Shown: piece after piece, positions 1 to 8,959 of the stretch | Layout of the letters: each line of letters starts with the position of its first letter | Position numbering within the stretch: position 1 is the stretch's first letter | Assembly (NCBI GenBank): GCA_905182035.1 | Contig: CAJIZL010000005.1 | Span: forward strand, 92,255 to 156,254 | DNA length: 64,000 nt | Source of the DNA: Oceanospirillaceae bacterium ASP10-02a | GTDB taxonomy: Bacteria; Pseudomonadota; Gammaproteobacteria; Pseudomonadales; Balneatricaceae | Direction: 5' to 3' | The notes under the pieces: generated by a model | The model's database searches: none | Told to the model about the DNA's origin: nothing | Seen by the model: only the letters and a program-made list of their open reading frames with translations | Made by a program: the position numbers and the translations under genes

Positions 1-19
1 TCTGAGACTTTTAAAATGG

Positions 20-1765
20 CTAGTCGCTTTGGAATTCATTTTGTGCGTCCAATATGGCTTGTTTAATAAGGGCATTATCTGGATCCCGGCTTAGGGCCAG
101 ATTCCATATTTTAAAGGCGCCTTCTGTGTCTCCAAGAGCCCATTTTACTACGCCCAAGTGTGCGGCTATTTCGGCCGCTGGCATTATATCATAGGCCTTG
201 GTAAGCAAGGTTAGAGATTGTCGTAAGTGTCCTAGGCGATAACTAACCCAGCCTAGGCTGTCGATTATAGCCGCATTATTTGGCTCATATGCTAACGCCT
301 TGCGAATTAATAATTCTGCTTTTTTTAGCTTAACGCCCTGCTCAGCATAGGCATAACCCAAGGCATTGAGTGCGTTTATGTGATTAGGTTCTATGTCAAT
401 AATGCGCTGAAACATCATCTCAGTGGTGTTGAACTGATGCAGGGATTGCGCGAGTATGGCATAACCATAGAGTAGTGGGATATTATTAGGATATTCTTGC
501 AGTGCCTCTTGGTAAGACAGTGCGGCGGATGCAGTGTCGCCTATGTCTTGCAAATATTGGGTTTCTAAGACGAAAATTTCTGCAATTAAATCTTGGTTCT
601 GGTGCCGAAGTCGATGAAAATAGACCTCTCTTTGGTCGTTATCTGGGTTTTCTAAGTCAAGCAGCAGGGTGAAGGCATTTAATCGATCTGATCCTTTCGT
701 GACTTGGTGAAAATAACCTAAAGCTTGCGCTTGTAAATCTTGACGCAGGGCGCTGAGACCCATGTAGTAATAAGCACTATGGCTTTCTGGGTCTAGTTCG
801 ATCACTTGTTGTAGATGTGTGTACACCGCATCATAATGATGATTCTCGTAGGCTAGAAGGCCTGCAGAATATCTGTAACTAAGGTCTTCAGGGTAGCGCC
901 TTGTTAGCTCATCGAAATATTCGTACGCCCGCTGGTACTGAGCCATTAACGTAAGCACCTGAGCATGCAAAGTAATCAAATGCCGTGGTGCCTGTTTTAA
1001 TGGTTGAGTGTATTGGCTTAAGTAAGTATCTGCAGCTTCGATTTGTTGGCTTGCGAGTAATAGTTCTCCATAAACAACTTGTGCTTGCAGGTAGTGAGCA
1101 TCCAGTGCCAACGCTTTGCCTATGTATATGATAGCAGTGTCAATCTGCTCTGCGTTTTGCGCTAGCAATGCAAGAGAGTAAAGTAGCTGTTTGTGGTTGG
1201 GGTAGGTGTGTAACCATGATTCAAACGCTCGTTGCAAATCTGCTTGGGTGGAGGCCGGTTCATTAATGCTTAAGCTAGTCACATAGGCAAGGCCGCCACC
1301 ACCTTTGCGTTTAAGCGCTTCCCCTAAGGCTTGCGTCGCTTGTTCAAATTCTCCGTTCAGACTTTCTGCTTGGGCGATGTATTGCCAGGGTAATGGGTCT
1401 AAGGGGGAGAGTTGGCTCCATAAAAGGCTAGCTTGTTTTAGCAAATCTGGATTTTGGGCAAATTGTGCCGAGTAAGTGGCGCGCTTTGCCGTATCCAGAT
1501 CTTGGGTTGATTGGGCTGCTGCAAGAAGATGTATAGTGGCCTCTTCACTGTCCCCTCTTTGTAACGAAAATTCGCCAATTAAAAGGTGCGATAAGTTTGA
1601 ACTGGTTAGGCTTTCTGCAGGGTGAGGTTGGGGTTGGGGTTGGTAACCCGTTTGTATTGGATTGCTGCAGCTCACAATCAAGGCGCAAGCTATCCCTACG
1701 CCAAGGTGGCGCAGGTGCAGCCAGTGGCAATTGAAGCGTGTATTAAAAGAAGAACGTGGCGACAA
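20..1765 (-). CDS. TPR-repeat outer-membrane-type lipoprotein
   Basis: A 581-residue protein built almost wholly of tetratricopeptide repeats, helical hairpins that usually scaffold protein assemblies. The N-terminus has a basic segment, a short hydrophobic stretch and a lipobox ending LIVSC, so Cys33 is the likely lipidated residue. A Gln-Pro-rich linker follows, then repeats from about residue 60 to the end. The reading frame opens with TTG and has no in-frame ATG before the lipobox, so the exact start is uncertain. It diverges from hemA, the position held in Pseudomonas by a TPR gene next to lolB; lolB itself would lie beyond this gene, outside the window or absent. Its binding partner cannot be told from sequence. 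Family confident, role unknown. Confidence 0.82.
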   Translation of the reverse strand: MSPRSSFNTRFNCHWLHLRHLGVGIACALIVSCSNPIQTGYQPQPQPHPAESLTSSNLSHLLIGEFSLQRGDSEEATIHLLAAAQSTQDLDTAKRATYSAQFAQNPDLLKQASLLWSQLSPLDPLPWQYIAQAESLNGEFEQATQALGEALKRKGGGGLAYVTSLSINEPASTQADLQRAFESWLHTYPNHKQLLYSLALLAQNAEQIDTAIIYIGKALALDAHYLQAQVVYGELLLASQQIEAADTYLSQYTQPLKQAPRHLITLHAQVLTLMAQYQRAYEYFDELTRRYPEDLSYRYSAGLLAYENHHYDAVYTHLQQVIELDPESHSAYYYMGLSALRQDLQAQALGYFHQVTKGSDRLNAFTLLLDLENPDNDQREVYFHRLRHQNQDLIAEIFVLETQYLQDIGDTASAALSYQEALQEYPNNIPLLYGYAILAQSLHQFNTTEMMFQRIIDIEPNHINALNALGYAYAEQGVKLKKAELLIRKALAYEPNNAAIIDSLGWVSYRLGHLRQSLTLLTKAYDIMPAAEIAAHLGVVKWALGDTEGAFKIWNLALSRDPDNALIKQAILDAQNEFQSD

Positions 1766-1924
1766 AGTGAAGGTTCTTTGATGATACGATAATAATTAAG
1801 TGTAACAAATAATGTGATAATGTGAGGCCTTGAATTAGGTAAAAATTATGTCCAACGGGCTGCTATCTGTAAATAGCTGTTGAGTTAGCCATGCAGTTGG
1901 CTATGGGGGCGGTTAAGTTTCGGG

Positions 1925-1930
1925 TATAAT
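1925..1930 (+). promoter_or_regulatory. candidate -10 box of the hemA promoter
   Basis: A perfect TATAAT lies 51 bases before the hemA ATG in the divergent gap between the TPR gene and hemA. No good -35 hexamer is visible at 16-18 bases, so the promoter is either activator-dependent or this match is fortuitous. Confidence 0.4.
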
Positions 1931-1980
1931 GTTGCCTTTAATAGCGTTTCGCAATTTTTTGGCACCTGCAGACCACCTCC

Positions 1981-3258
1981 ATGACTTTGTTTGTATTTGG
2001 CATTAACCACACCACGGCCCCTGTTGATGTGCGCGAAAAGTTAGCCTTTGCGCCAGAAATTACAGCGTCTGCCCTCCAGCAGTTAGTCAGTCAAACAACT
2101 GTGTCAGAAGCCGCAATTTTATCTACATGTAACCGCACAGAAGTCTACGGCAGGCTGACTTTGGATGCTGTGCAAATTGGTGAGCCCCATTTGGTGGTTG
2201 CCAAATGGTTATCTGAGTTTCACCAAGTAACGTTGGATCAAGTACTACACCACAGTTATTTCCGACAGGCTGACCAAGCTGTTAAACACATGATGCGAGT
2301 GGCCAGTGGTTTAGACTCAATGGTGTTAGGTGAACCACAAATATTAGGCCAGTTAAAATCTAGTTTTTCTGTGGCGCGGCAAGAAAAAACCGCCACGAGC
2401 CATTTAATACGTATGTTCCAAAGTGCCTTTAATATGGCCAAGTATGTGCGTACGCATACCGCTATTGGTGAAAACCCAGTATCTGTAGCTTTTGCAGCCG
2501 TGGCTATGGCAAGGCAGATTTTTGCCCGTTTGGAAGACCAGACAGCACTACTAATTGGTGCTGGTGAGACCATAGAGTTAGTAGCTCGGCATTTGCACGA
2601 CGCAGGCATAAAACAAATCATTGTAGCTAATCGCACCTTAGCGCGGGCAGAAGAGTTGGCTCATGAATTTAATGCTCAAGCGGTTTTGCTAGCCGACATT
2701 CCAGACTACCTAGCCGTTGCCGATATCGTTATTTCTTCCACCGCGAGTCAATTACCTATACTAGGTAAAGGTGCGGTTGAGCGAGCGCTTAAGCAACGTA
2801 AGCACCAGCTGATGTTTATGGTAGATATTGCTGTGCCTCGTGATATCGAAGCAGAAGTTAGTGAGTTAGATGACGTCTATTTATATACCGTTGATGATTT
2901 AAAAGACGTGATAGATGAGGGTATGCGTTCTCGACGAGAGGCAGCAAAAGCGGCCGAGGTTATGATTGAAGAAGGCCTTGTAACCTATCTGGAGTCCGAA
3001 CGTTCATTAGATGCTGTTGGCACTATCCGTGATTATCGACAGCGTATGGAAGCTGTACGAGACGACGAACTAGAACGTGCTATGTTGCTGTTAGCCAAGG
3101 GTGAAGAACCACAGCTGGTTATGCAGCGCCTTGCCCGAGGCCTCACCAACAAAATGATGCATGCACCTACAGTGCAATTAAAGAAAGCCAGTGCCCTAGG
3201 GGACGACCAAAGCCTAGCGTTATTGCAAACCATGTTTGATTTGAATAAAACCTTATGA
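1981..3258 (+). CDS. hemA: Glutamyl-tRNA reductase
   Basis: Reduces glutamyl-tRNA(Glu) to glutamate-1-semialdehyde with NADPH, the first committed step of C5 tetrapyrrole synthesis. The 425-residue length is typical. The [14 protein letters not shown] opening and the [10 protein letters not shown] motif carry the catalytic cysteine at residue 50, its canonical position. A Rossmann glycine motif (LIGAGETIE) near residue 190 binds NADPH, and a C-terminal dimerisation helix follows. The stop overlaps the prfA start in ATGA, so it is translationally coupled to prfA, the usual hemA-prfA-prmC arrangement. No clear Shine-Dalgarno precedes the ATG. Confidence 0.97.
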   Translation: MTLFVFGINHTTAPVDVREKLAFAPEITASALQQLVSQTTVSEAAILSTCNRTEVYGRLTLDAVQIGEPHLVVAKWLSEFHQVTLDQVLHHSYFRQADQAVKHMMRVASGLDSMVLGEPQILGQLKSSFSVARQEKTATSHLIRMFQSAFNMAKYVRTHTAIGENPVSVAFAAVAMARQIFARLEDQTALLIGAGETIELVARHLHDAGIKQIIVANRTLARAEELAHEFNAQAVLLADIPDYLAVADIVISSTASQLPILGKGAVERALKQRKHQLMFMVDIAVPRDIEAEVSELDDVYLYTVDDLKDVIDEGMRSRREAAKAAEVMIEEGLVTYLESERSLDAVGTIRDYRQRMEAVRDDELERAMLLLAKGEEPQLVMQRLARGLTNKMMHAPTVQLKKASALGDDQSLALLQTMFDLNKTL

Positions 3259-4346
3259 AAGCCTCAATACTTAGTAAATTAGAACGCTTGCAGGACCGTT
3301 ATGAAGAGCTAGAAGCCTTGTTGGGTGTGGCTGAAGTCATTATGGACCAAGATAAATTTCGCGCCTATTCCAAAGAATATGCGGAGCTTGAAGATGTAGT
3401 AAAAAACTACGGACAGTACGTTCAGTTGCAAGCCGATATGGAAGAAGCTCAGCTAATGCTGGCCGAAGATGACGCCGACATGAAAGCCATGGCCGAAGAA
3501 GAAATTCTAGATGGCAAGAAACGTCAAGCAGAATTAGAATTAGAATTACAGAAGCTGCTGCTGCCAAAGGATCCAAACGATGGTCACAACACCTTTGTGG
3601 AAATTCGCGCTGGCACTGGTGGTGATGAAGCAGCTATTTTCGCTGGAGACCTATATCGCATGTACACTCGTTATGCGGAAAATATGGGTTGGAAGGTTGA
3701 GATTATCAGCCAAAATGAAGGTGAGCATGGCGGTTATCGTGAAATAATTACCCGCATGGTGGGTAATGACGTTTATTCACGCCTGAAGTTTGAGTCAGGA
3801 GCTCACCGTGTACAGCGAGTTCCAGAAACAGAATCCCAAGGCCGTATCCATACCTCTGCCTGTACGGTAGCGGTGATGCCAGAAGTGGATTCGGTAGAGG
3901 ATGTGGATATTAATAAAGGCGACCTGCGTATCGATACCTTCCGAGCGTCGGGTGCAGGTGGCCAGCACGTTAACAAAACTGATTCTGCTATTCGTATTAC
4001 CCACCTGCCATCTGGCACGGTGGTAGAGTGTCAAGATGAGCGTTCTCAGCACAAGAACAAAGCTAGGGCTATGTCTTTGCTGGCGTCTAGGTTGTTGTCT
4101 AGTGCACAAGAAGTGGTTGCCGCAGAGCAAGCGGATGCCCGTAAGAGTTTAGTGGGTAGTGGAGATCGATCTGAGCGTATTCGTACCTATAACTACCCTC
4201 AAGGTAGGGTAACGGATCATCGCATTAACCTGACGCTGTATAAGTTGGCCGATATTATGGAAGGTGAGGTGAATTGCATTATCGAACCATTAAGCAATGA
4301 ACATCAGGCTAATTTATTGTCCTCGTTAGCAGAAAATGAAGGCTAA
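3255..4346 (+). CDS. prfA: Peptide chain release factor 1
   Basis: Recognises UAA and UAG stop codons and triggers peptide release on the ribosome. At 363 residues it has the usual RF1 size. It shows the anticodon-mimic motif as Pro-Glu-Thr within [14 protein letters not shown] and the catalytic GGQ loop in [13 protein letters not shown] at about residue 235. The GGQ glutamine is the methylation target of PrmC, encoded directly downstream. It overlaps hemA by four bases and prmC by eleven, so the three are co-translated. Confidence 0.98.
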   Translation: MKASILSKLERLQDRYEELEALLGVAEVIMDQDKFRAYSKEYAELEDVVKNYGQYVQLQADMEEAQLMLAEDDADMKAMAEEEILDGKKRQAELELELQKLLLPKDPNDGHNTFVEIRAGTGGDEAAIFAGDLYRMYTRYAENMGWKVEIISQNEGEHGGYREIITRMVGNDVYSRLKFESGAHRVQRVPETESQGRIHTSACTVAVMPEVDSVEDVDINKGDLRIDTFRASGAGGQHVNKTDSAIRITHLPSGTVVECQDERSQHKNKARAMSLLASRLLSSAQEVVAAEQADARKSLVGSGDRSERIRTYNYPQGRVTDHRINLTLYKLADIMEGEVNCIIEPLSNEHQANLLSSLAENEG

Positions 4347-5253
4347 GCCTCGCTCTCGTCTTGGCACTAGCATCCACTCAAGCTATACGCGCCAGCAAGC
4401 ACTAGCTCGGGCAAAGGAAGAGTTTGCTGGTGCTATAGAGCCAACGGACAGCCCTCGATTAGACGCTGAACTCCTGCTGTGCCACGTGCTATCTGTTACC
4501 AGCGCTAGTCTCTATACTTGGCCAGAGAAACCTTTAATGCCAGAGCAGTGGCAGAGTTTTTGGCATCTGGTTCAAGAGCGTTGTTTGGGTAAGCCCGTAG
4601 CTCACTTGCTTGGGCAGCAAGGGTTTTGGAGCTTAGTTTTACAGGTAGATGCGTCTACCTTGATCCCTCGTCCAGAAACGGAATTGTTGGTAGAAGTGGT
4701 GCTTGATCTCAACTTACCAGTTCAGGCCAGTGTGATAGATCTAGGTACTGGCAGCGGTGCAATTGCCTTGGCTTTAGCCAGTGAGCAACCCCAATGGCAT
4801 GTTGTGGGTGTGGACCAGTCAGCTAAGGCGGTAAGCCTAGCTAAGATTAACGCCCACAATTGTAACCTAGAGCGGGTGAGCTTCTATCAGGGGGACTGGG
4901 CGCAAGGATTAGTTAAAGATGCTAACAAGCCGCTGCACTGTTTGGTTAGCAACCCCCCTTACATAGATGCAGAAGATCCACACCTAAATCAAGGTGACGT
5001 GCGTTATGAGCCTTTATCTGCCCTTGTAGCAGATAATCAGGGTATGGCAGATATCGATACCATTGCTAAACAAGCAGTGCATTTGTTGGCAGTGGATGGT
5101 TGGTTGGCTTTTGAACACGGTTATGACCAAGGTTTAAAAGTAGCAAAGCTGTTAACCTACTTGGGTTTTAATTTGGTTGTCACACGCAAAGATCATAATG
5201 GCCAGGATAGAGTCACCTTTGGTCGATGGTCGGGTAAAGGGCCAGACAAATAG
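4336..5253 (+). CDS. prmC: Release factor glutamine N5-methyltransferase
   Basis: Uses S-adenosylmethionine to methylate the GGQ glutamine of release factors. The SAM-binding motif ([14 protein letters not shown]) lies near residue 137 and the glutamine-binding NPPY signature ([11 protein letters not shown]) near residue 212. At 305 residues it is slightly long because of about 17 extra basic N-terminal residues, so a later start is possible. However, the ATG used here sits in the overlap with prfA as expected for translational coupling. Confidence 0.96.
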   Translation: MKAKPRSRLGTSIHSSYTRQQALARAKEEFAGAIEPTDSPRLDAELLLCHVLSVTSASLYTWPEKPLMPEQWQSFWHLVQERCLGKPVAHLLGQQGFWSLVLQVDASTLIPRPETELLVEVVLDLNLPVQASVIDLGTGSGAIALALASEQPQWHVVGVDQSAKAVSLAKINAHNCNLERVSFYQGDWAQGLVKDANKPLHCLVSNPPYIDAEDPHLNQGDVRYEPLSALVADNQGMADIDTIAKQAVHLLAVDGWLAFEHGYDQGLKVAKLLTYLGFNLVVTRKDHNGQDRVTFGRWSGKGPDK

Positions 5254-5267
5254 CCGTAGGACTAATT

Positions 5268-6014
5268 ATGAACGATGAGCAGTTGCAGCGTTATAGTAGG
5301 CAAATCATGTTGCCAGAATTTGATTACCAAGGTCAGCAAAGTTTGCTGAATTCTAGAGTGCTCATTATTGGGTTAGGTGGCTTGGGTAGTCCTGTGGCTC
5401 TTTATTTGGCGTCAGCTGGCGTAGGCACTTTAGTTTTGGCAGACGACGACGTGGTGGATCACTCCAATTTGCAGCGCCAGATTATTCATGGCGAAGTTGA
5501 TGTGGGAGTCAGTAAAGTGGCGTCTGCCCAACAGAGTATTGCTGCCCTTAACAGTGACGTGCTAGTGGTGGCTTTACATCTGCGACTTAAAGGTGAGGTA
5601 CTGGCTGAAGAGGTGCAAAAGGCCGATATTGTATTGGATTGTTGTGATAACTTAACCACTCGTTTAGCAGTGAATGAGGCCTGTTTGCGGCACCAAACAC
5701 CTCTGGTTTCCGGTGCTGCCATTCGTATGGAAGGCCAAGTTACCGTGGTGGACCCGCGTCAACCAAACACACCCTGTTACCATTGTTTGATGCAGCTCAC
5801 AGGCGAGCAAGAACAAAGCTGTTCAACCAATGGTGTGATGGCGCCACTGGTTGGTATTATTGGCGCGATTCAAGCTATGGAGGCCATAAAAGTGCTTTCT
5901 AACCTTGGTCAGCCATTGGTGGGTAAGCTGTTGTTATTGGAAGCAAAAACTATGCAGTGGCAAACTTTTGGTTTACCTAAAGATCCGCACTGTCCAAGCT
6001 GCGGCACGATTTAA
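5268..6014 (+). CDS. moeB: MoeB/ThiF/HesA-family adenylyltransferase
   Basis: E1-like enzyme that adenylates the C-terminal glycine of a small sulfur-carrier protein (MoaD in molybdopterin synthesis, ThiS in thiamine synthesis). It has a Rossmann motif GLGGLGSP near residue 35, the DDDVVDHSNLQRQ nucleotide and Mg region, and two CxxC pairs (CYHC and CPSC) for structural zinc. The 248-residue length is close to E. coli MoeB. The position after prmC matches Pseudomonas moeB. The molybdenum enzyme SoxC encoded at 41 kb needs molybdopterin, which suits a MoeB role; ThiF cannot be excluded. Confidence 0.88.
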   Translation: MNDEQLQRYSRQIMLPEFDYQGQQSLLNSRVLIIGLGGLGSPVALYLASAGVGTLVLADDDVVDHSNLQRQIIHGEVDVGVSKVASAQQSIAALNSDVLVVALHLRLKGEVLAEEVQKADIVLDCCDNLTTRLAVNEACLRHQTPLVSGAAIRMEGQVTVVDPRQPNTPCYHCLMQLTGEQEQSCSTNGVMAPLVGIIGAIQAMEAIKVLSNLGQPLVGKLLLLEAKTMQWQTFGLPKDPHCPSCGTI

Positions 6015-6073
6015 TTTTTTTCAGGTTATTTGCTTTTTTTTAGCATTTTTTAAGTTAGTGTGGGCGTAGGTGC

Positions 6074-6101
6074 TTGACTCTGAATCTCAATGGTTTAATA
6101 T
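6074..6101 (+). promoter_or_regulatory. Sigma70-type promoter of the tRNA cluster
   Basis: TTGACT (6074-6079) and TAATAT (6096-6101) are 16 bases apart and end 13 bases before tRNA-Ser. The sequence just after the -10 is a GC-rich CGCGC, like the discriminator of stringently controlled stable-RNA promoters. Confidence 0.65.
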
Positions 6102-6114
6102 ACGCGCTCTCTGC

Positions 6115-6205
6115 GGAGGGGTGGCAGAGTGGTCGAATGCAACGGTCTTGAAAACCGTCGTGGGTTAATAGCCCACCGAGAGTTCGAATCTCTCCTCCTC
6201 CGCCA
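6115..6205 (+). tRNA. tRNA-Ser (UGA)
   Basis: A 91-base class II tRNA. The acceptor stem GGAGGGG pairs with CTCCTCC, followed by discriminator G and an encoded CCA. The anticodon loop is CTTGAAA (anticodon UGA), and the long variable arm GTGGGTTAATAGCCCAC has the form expected of serine tRNAs. The T-arm carries GTTCGAATC. Confidence 0.97.
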
Positions 6206-6276
6206 TTTTATTTGTGCAGGTGTGGTTTTATAACGGCGTCTGAGTAGTAACGTATTAAGAACTTCATACTATGCAT

Positions 6277-6389
6277 TAAGGGGCATAATCTACCAAGCCC
6301 CGCAGAGAATTTGGGTCGTTAGCTCAGTTGGTAGAGCAGTTGGCTTTTAACCAATTGGTCGGGCGTTCGAGCCGCCCACGACCCACCAT
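6277..6389 (+). repeat. Copy 1 of a 113-bp duplication carrying tRNA-Lys
   Basis: Near-identical to 6462-6574, with the same length. Only four positions differ, all in the 36 bases before the tRNA. Each copy starts with a GGGGC...GCCCC hairpin (stem here at 6280-6284 and 6297-6301) whose loop sequence differs between copies while the stem is kept. Confidence 0.9.
6313..6388 (+). tRNA. tRNA-Lys (UUU), copy 1
   Basis: A 76-base cloverleaf. GGGTCGT pairs with ACGACCC, the D-loop contains AGCTCAGTTGGTAGAGC, the anticodon loop is CTTTTAA (anticodon UUU), the T-arm is present and CCA is encoded. Confidence 0.98.
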
Positions 6390-6461
6390 ATTAAACCGTA
6401 TCAACCGGTTAATGTTGATAAACATATTACAGTAGGCTGTACAGCAGTAAAAATCAGGTAA

Positions 6462-6574
6462 TAAGGGGCGCAATCTACCAAGCCCCAAAGAGAATTTGGG
6501 TCGTTAGCTCAGTTGGTAGAGCAGTTGGCTTTTAACCAATTGGTCGGGCGTTCGAGCCGCCCACGACCCACCAT
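6462..6574 (+). repeat. Copy 2 of the 113-bp tRNA-Lys duplication
   Basis: Second copy of 6277-6389, separated from it by 72 bases of unrelated sequence. The tRNA part is identical and the leader differs at four bases. Confidence 0.9.
6498..6573 (+). tRNA. tRNA-Lys (UUU), copy 2
   Basis: Identical over all 76 bases to the copy at 6313-6388, with encoded CCA. It is the last gene of the cluster and is followed within ten bases by a strong terminator. Confidence 0.98.
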
Positions 6575-6580
6575 CACAAG

Positions 6581-6617
6581 AAAAAGCCCTCGCTAGGAAA
6601 CCAGTGGGGGCTTTTTT
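6581..6617. terminator. Bidirectional intrinsic terminator after the tRNA cluster
   Basis: A 14-bp stem (6581-6594 with 6603-6616, all paired if two G-T wobbles are allowed) has an 8-base loop and a run of six T on the plus strand and A on the other side. The stop codon of the minus-strand DUF1853 gene (6593-6595) lies inside the hairpin, so it serves both the tRNAs and that gene. Confidence 0.88.
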
Positions 6618-7510
6618 GTGGCCAAAATTAAGCCGCGATTTTTGAATACCCATGGTTGAGTCCTATCAGTGTGCTCATATATCAATACCATATTGGGCCA
6701 AGGGTCTGCAGTGGTACGCAAGATAAGTTCGTTATAGCATATAGGCTGAGGTTCACTGTAGTGTCTTGGCCCACCGATCCAGTGCCATTTAGGTAGAATG
6801 ATGAAACCTCTTTGTGGCCCGTGTATGGTTTTTAGCTGCGCAACCTCATGGTGTTCTATCCACCAACCTCGTTGATGTTGTGGATTAAGGCCGATATCTT
6901 CTACAACGGTGGATTGCCAGTTTTCATAGGCGTAGAACAACATGCCTGTTAACAGCAGTTGCTGCCGTGTTGGCAGGGGCACATGTTGTTGCTGCAAAAA
7001 ATCCAACGCTTCTGCGGTCTGGCTTAATGACAGTTGGTGTTGGCGTAACCGGTCCCATTTAAGGTCCAGACGATCGTGTCCAGCGGGGCCGACAAAGTCT
7101 ATTAGCTGGGTGCCGCCTTTTTTGAGTAAATAGAACTTTATGGCAAGCTCTAAATGGACTATTTCTGAAGATTTATTTTGGTAGATTAGGTCCAGCTCCC
7201 CAAGTGTACGTTCAGGGGTTTGGATAACGAGGTTGCGGGCTATGATGTTGTTGGTCGACGATGACGCAAACAAGCGATCTACACAATCTTCAAAATGTTT
7301 TCCCAGACGATAAGCCGGCTGAGCAGGATAGGTGCATAGGCACATCGAAGATAGGTCAGTTTCATGAACCGTATCTTGAGGCTTAAAAATGGTCACTTCT
7401 GGCGTGGCTGACATAAGGGGTTGGCTTTGTAATAACCAATTCACGTCTTGTTGAATGTCCACCTTGATAGGGCTGCCAGATTGATGATTTTTTTGATCTT
7501 GTTGGCCCAC
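6593..7510 (-). CDS. DUF1853 family protein (PD-(D/E)XK nuclease-like)
   Basis: A roughly 305-residue conserved proteobacterial protein of unknown function. The N-terminal VDIQQDVNWLLQSQPL resembles the family start. The core GELDLI...VHLELAIKFYLL has the E-x-D and E-x-x-x-K spacing seen in PD-(D/E)XK nuclease folds, so a nucleic-acid or nuclease link is plausible but unproven. The open frame extends to a TTG at 7573, which would overlap the divergent MFS gene. I chose the GTG at 7510 because AGGG lies nine bases before it and this removes the overlap. Its 3' end forms part of the shared terminator. Confidence 0.75.
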   Translation of the reverse strand: MGQQDQKNHQSGSPIKVDIQQDVNWLLQSQPLMSATPEVTIFKPQDTVHETDLSSMCLCTYPAQPAYRLGKHFEDCVDRLFASSSTNNIIARNLVIQTPERTLGELDLIYQNKSSEIVHLELAIKFYLLKKGGTQLIDFVGPAGHDRLDLKWDRLRQHQLSLSQTAEALDFLQQQHVPLPTRQQLLLTGMLFYAYENWQSTVVEDIGLNPQHQRGWWIEHHEVAQLKTIHGPQRGFIILPKWHWIGGPRHYSEPQPICYNELILRTTADPWPNMVLIYEHTDRTQPWVFKNRGLILATKKPPLVS

Positions 7511-7545
7511 AATAGACGACCCTAGGTTACCATTTAATAACTGAG

Positions 7546-7551
7546 TATAAT
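7546..7551 (+). promoter_or_regulatory. TATAAT at the MFS gene start
   Basis: A perfect -10 hexamer overlaps the first ATG (7550) of the MFS gene. If it is used, transcription would begin close to the second ATG at 7559 and give a nearly leaderless mRNA. No good -35 is visible. Confidence 0.35.
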
Positions 7552-8959
7552 GGCAGAGATGAACGCGATACAACTACAATCCTATTATGATCAAACACCT
7601 AGGGCCAGACGTATGGCGCTTGTGAGCGTGGGTTTGGTGATGATGATTTGCTCTTTAGCCTTATCAGCAGTGAATATTGCCATACCTCGTATTGCTGAGG
7701 ACTTGCAAGCTAGTGCTATGGCGGTGAGTTTGATTCCTGTGGCTATGTTGTGGGGCAATGTGGTGTTTTTATTACCCATCGGCCGTATCGCAGACATTGT
7801 TGGCCGCAAGCGTGTATTTGTCAGTGGAATGGTATTATTTATATTGTCTTCTCTGTGTGTTTTGTTACCGCAATCTATCGGATCCTTGTTGCTGATTCGC
7901 GTGGCACAAGGCATTTCTAGCTCTATGGTGTATGGCACAAGTATGGCGATTATTGGCGTGGTTTATGCTAATTCAAACCGTGGCCAAGCCCTAGGGATTG
8001 CGTCATCATCGGTATATCTAGGGCTAACCCTTGGTCCTTTAATAGGAGGTTGGTTAACTGAGCACTGGGGCTGGAAAAGTGTATTTTGGGCACCTATTCC
8101 GATCTTAATTTTGTGTTTAGTGGTACTGTCTACCTACGTAAAAGGCGATTGGAAATCATACCTTAGAGCTAAGTTTGATTGGCAGGGTAGTTTGATTTTT
8201 GCAGCTTGGGTCAGCGCATTTATGATGGGGTTGTCGCGCTTAACTGATTGGCGATTTGCACTGTTAGCTATCTTAGGATTGATGTTGTTGGCTATTTTTG
8301 TGTGGCATCAATCGAAAATCGAATCACCTTTAATACGGCTCTCTGCGTTGAGGGCTAATCGCATTTTTAACCGTTCTTTGTTATCAGCTTTCTTTATTTA
8401 TGGCTCTAGTTTTTCCATGGTTTTTTTGCTGAGTTTGTATTTGCAGTATATTCATCAGCTTAGTCCCAGTGAAGCGGGCCAAATCGTGTTGATTCAAACC
8501 CTGATCATGATGGTGTTAGCGCCAATAACTGGCCGCTTGTCAGATCGCTTTGAACCTAGGGTATTATCGACCTTTGGTTGTCTGCTATTTGTTATTGGTT
8601 ATGCCATGTTGTTTAGGCTAGATATGCACACCTCTTTACAGTACGTGATGCTGGCATTAGTGTTTTTAGGTTTGGGCTTTGGTTTCTTTTCTTCCCCCAA
8701 TAACAATGCTGCTATTGGCTCGGTGCCTGCAGATAAATTGAGCATTGCTGCAGTGTTGCTCAATTTGGCACGTACTATGGGCAATATGGTGAGCTCTGCA
8801 ATTGTAATGACACTCTTTAGTGTCACCATGGGTGGCGCGGCGATCACCGCAGAACTTTACCCGCAGCTTTTGTTAGTGATCAAAATCACCATGGTTTTGT
8901 CTGTGTGTTACGCATTGATTGCTGCTACATTCTCCTACCGACGCGGCACTATTCATTAG
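7550..8959 (+). CDS. MFS transporter, DHA2-like drug exporter family
   Basis: A 469-residue polytopic membrane protein with 12-14 predicted hydrophobic helices. The early region carries the MFS loop signature between helices 2 and 3 (GRIADIVGRKRVFVSG) and the motif-C-like segment LGLTLGPLIGGWLTEHWGW of proton-coupled exporters. Closest in style to EmrB/QacA-type multidrug or metabolite efflux; the substrate is unknown. No membrane-fusion or outer-membrane partner is adjacent. The start could be the ATG at 7559. Its tail overlaps convergent greB by four bases. Confidence 0.85.
   Translation: MAEMNAIQLQSYYDQTPRARRMALVSVGLVMMICSLALSAVNIAIPRIAEDLQASAMAVSLIPVAMLWGNVVFLLPIGRIADIVGRKRVFVSGMVLFILSSLCVLLPQSIGSLLLIRVAQGISSSMVYGTSMAIIGVVYANSNRGQALGIASSSVYLGLTLGPLIGGWLTEHWGWKSVFWAPIPILILCLVVLSTYVKGDWKSYLRAKFDWQGSLIFAAWVSAFMMGLSRLTDWRFALLAILGLMLLAIFVWHQSKIESPLIRLSALRANRIFNRSLLSAFFIYGSSFSMVFLLSLYLQYIHQLSPSEAGQIVLIQTLIMMVLAPITGRLSDRFEPRVLSTFGCLLFVIGYAMLFRLDMHTSLQYVMLALVFLGLGFGFFSSPNNNAAIGSVPADKLSIAAVLLNLARTMGNMVSSAIVMTLFSVTMGGAAITAELYPQLLLVIKITMVLSVCYALIAATFSYRRGTIH

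Noticed and set aside
3530..3552. Short (TTAGAA) repeat in prfA
   Set aside because: It encodes an ordinary Glu-Leu repeat in a helix and is too short to be a functional DNA repeat.
3795..4130. Open minus-strand frames over prfA
   Set aside because: Antisense shadows of a fully conserved gene with no recognisable domain.
6280..6301. GGGGC/GCCCC hairpin as a terminator before tRNA-Lys
   Set aside because: Only five pairs, a 12-base loop and no U-tract. It is repeated before both tRNAs, so a processing or structural role is more likely.
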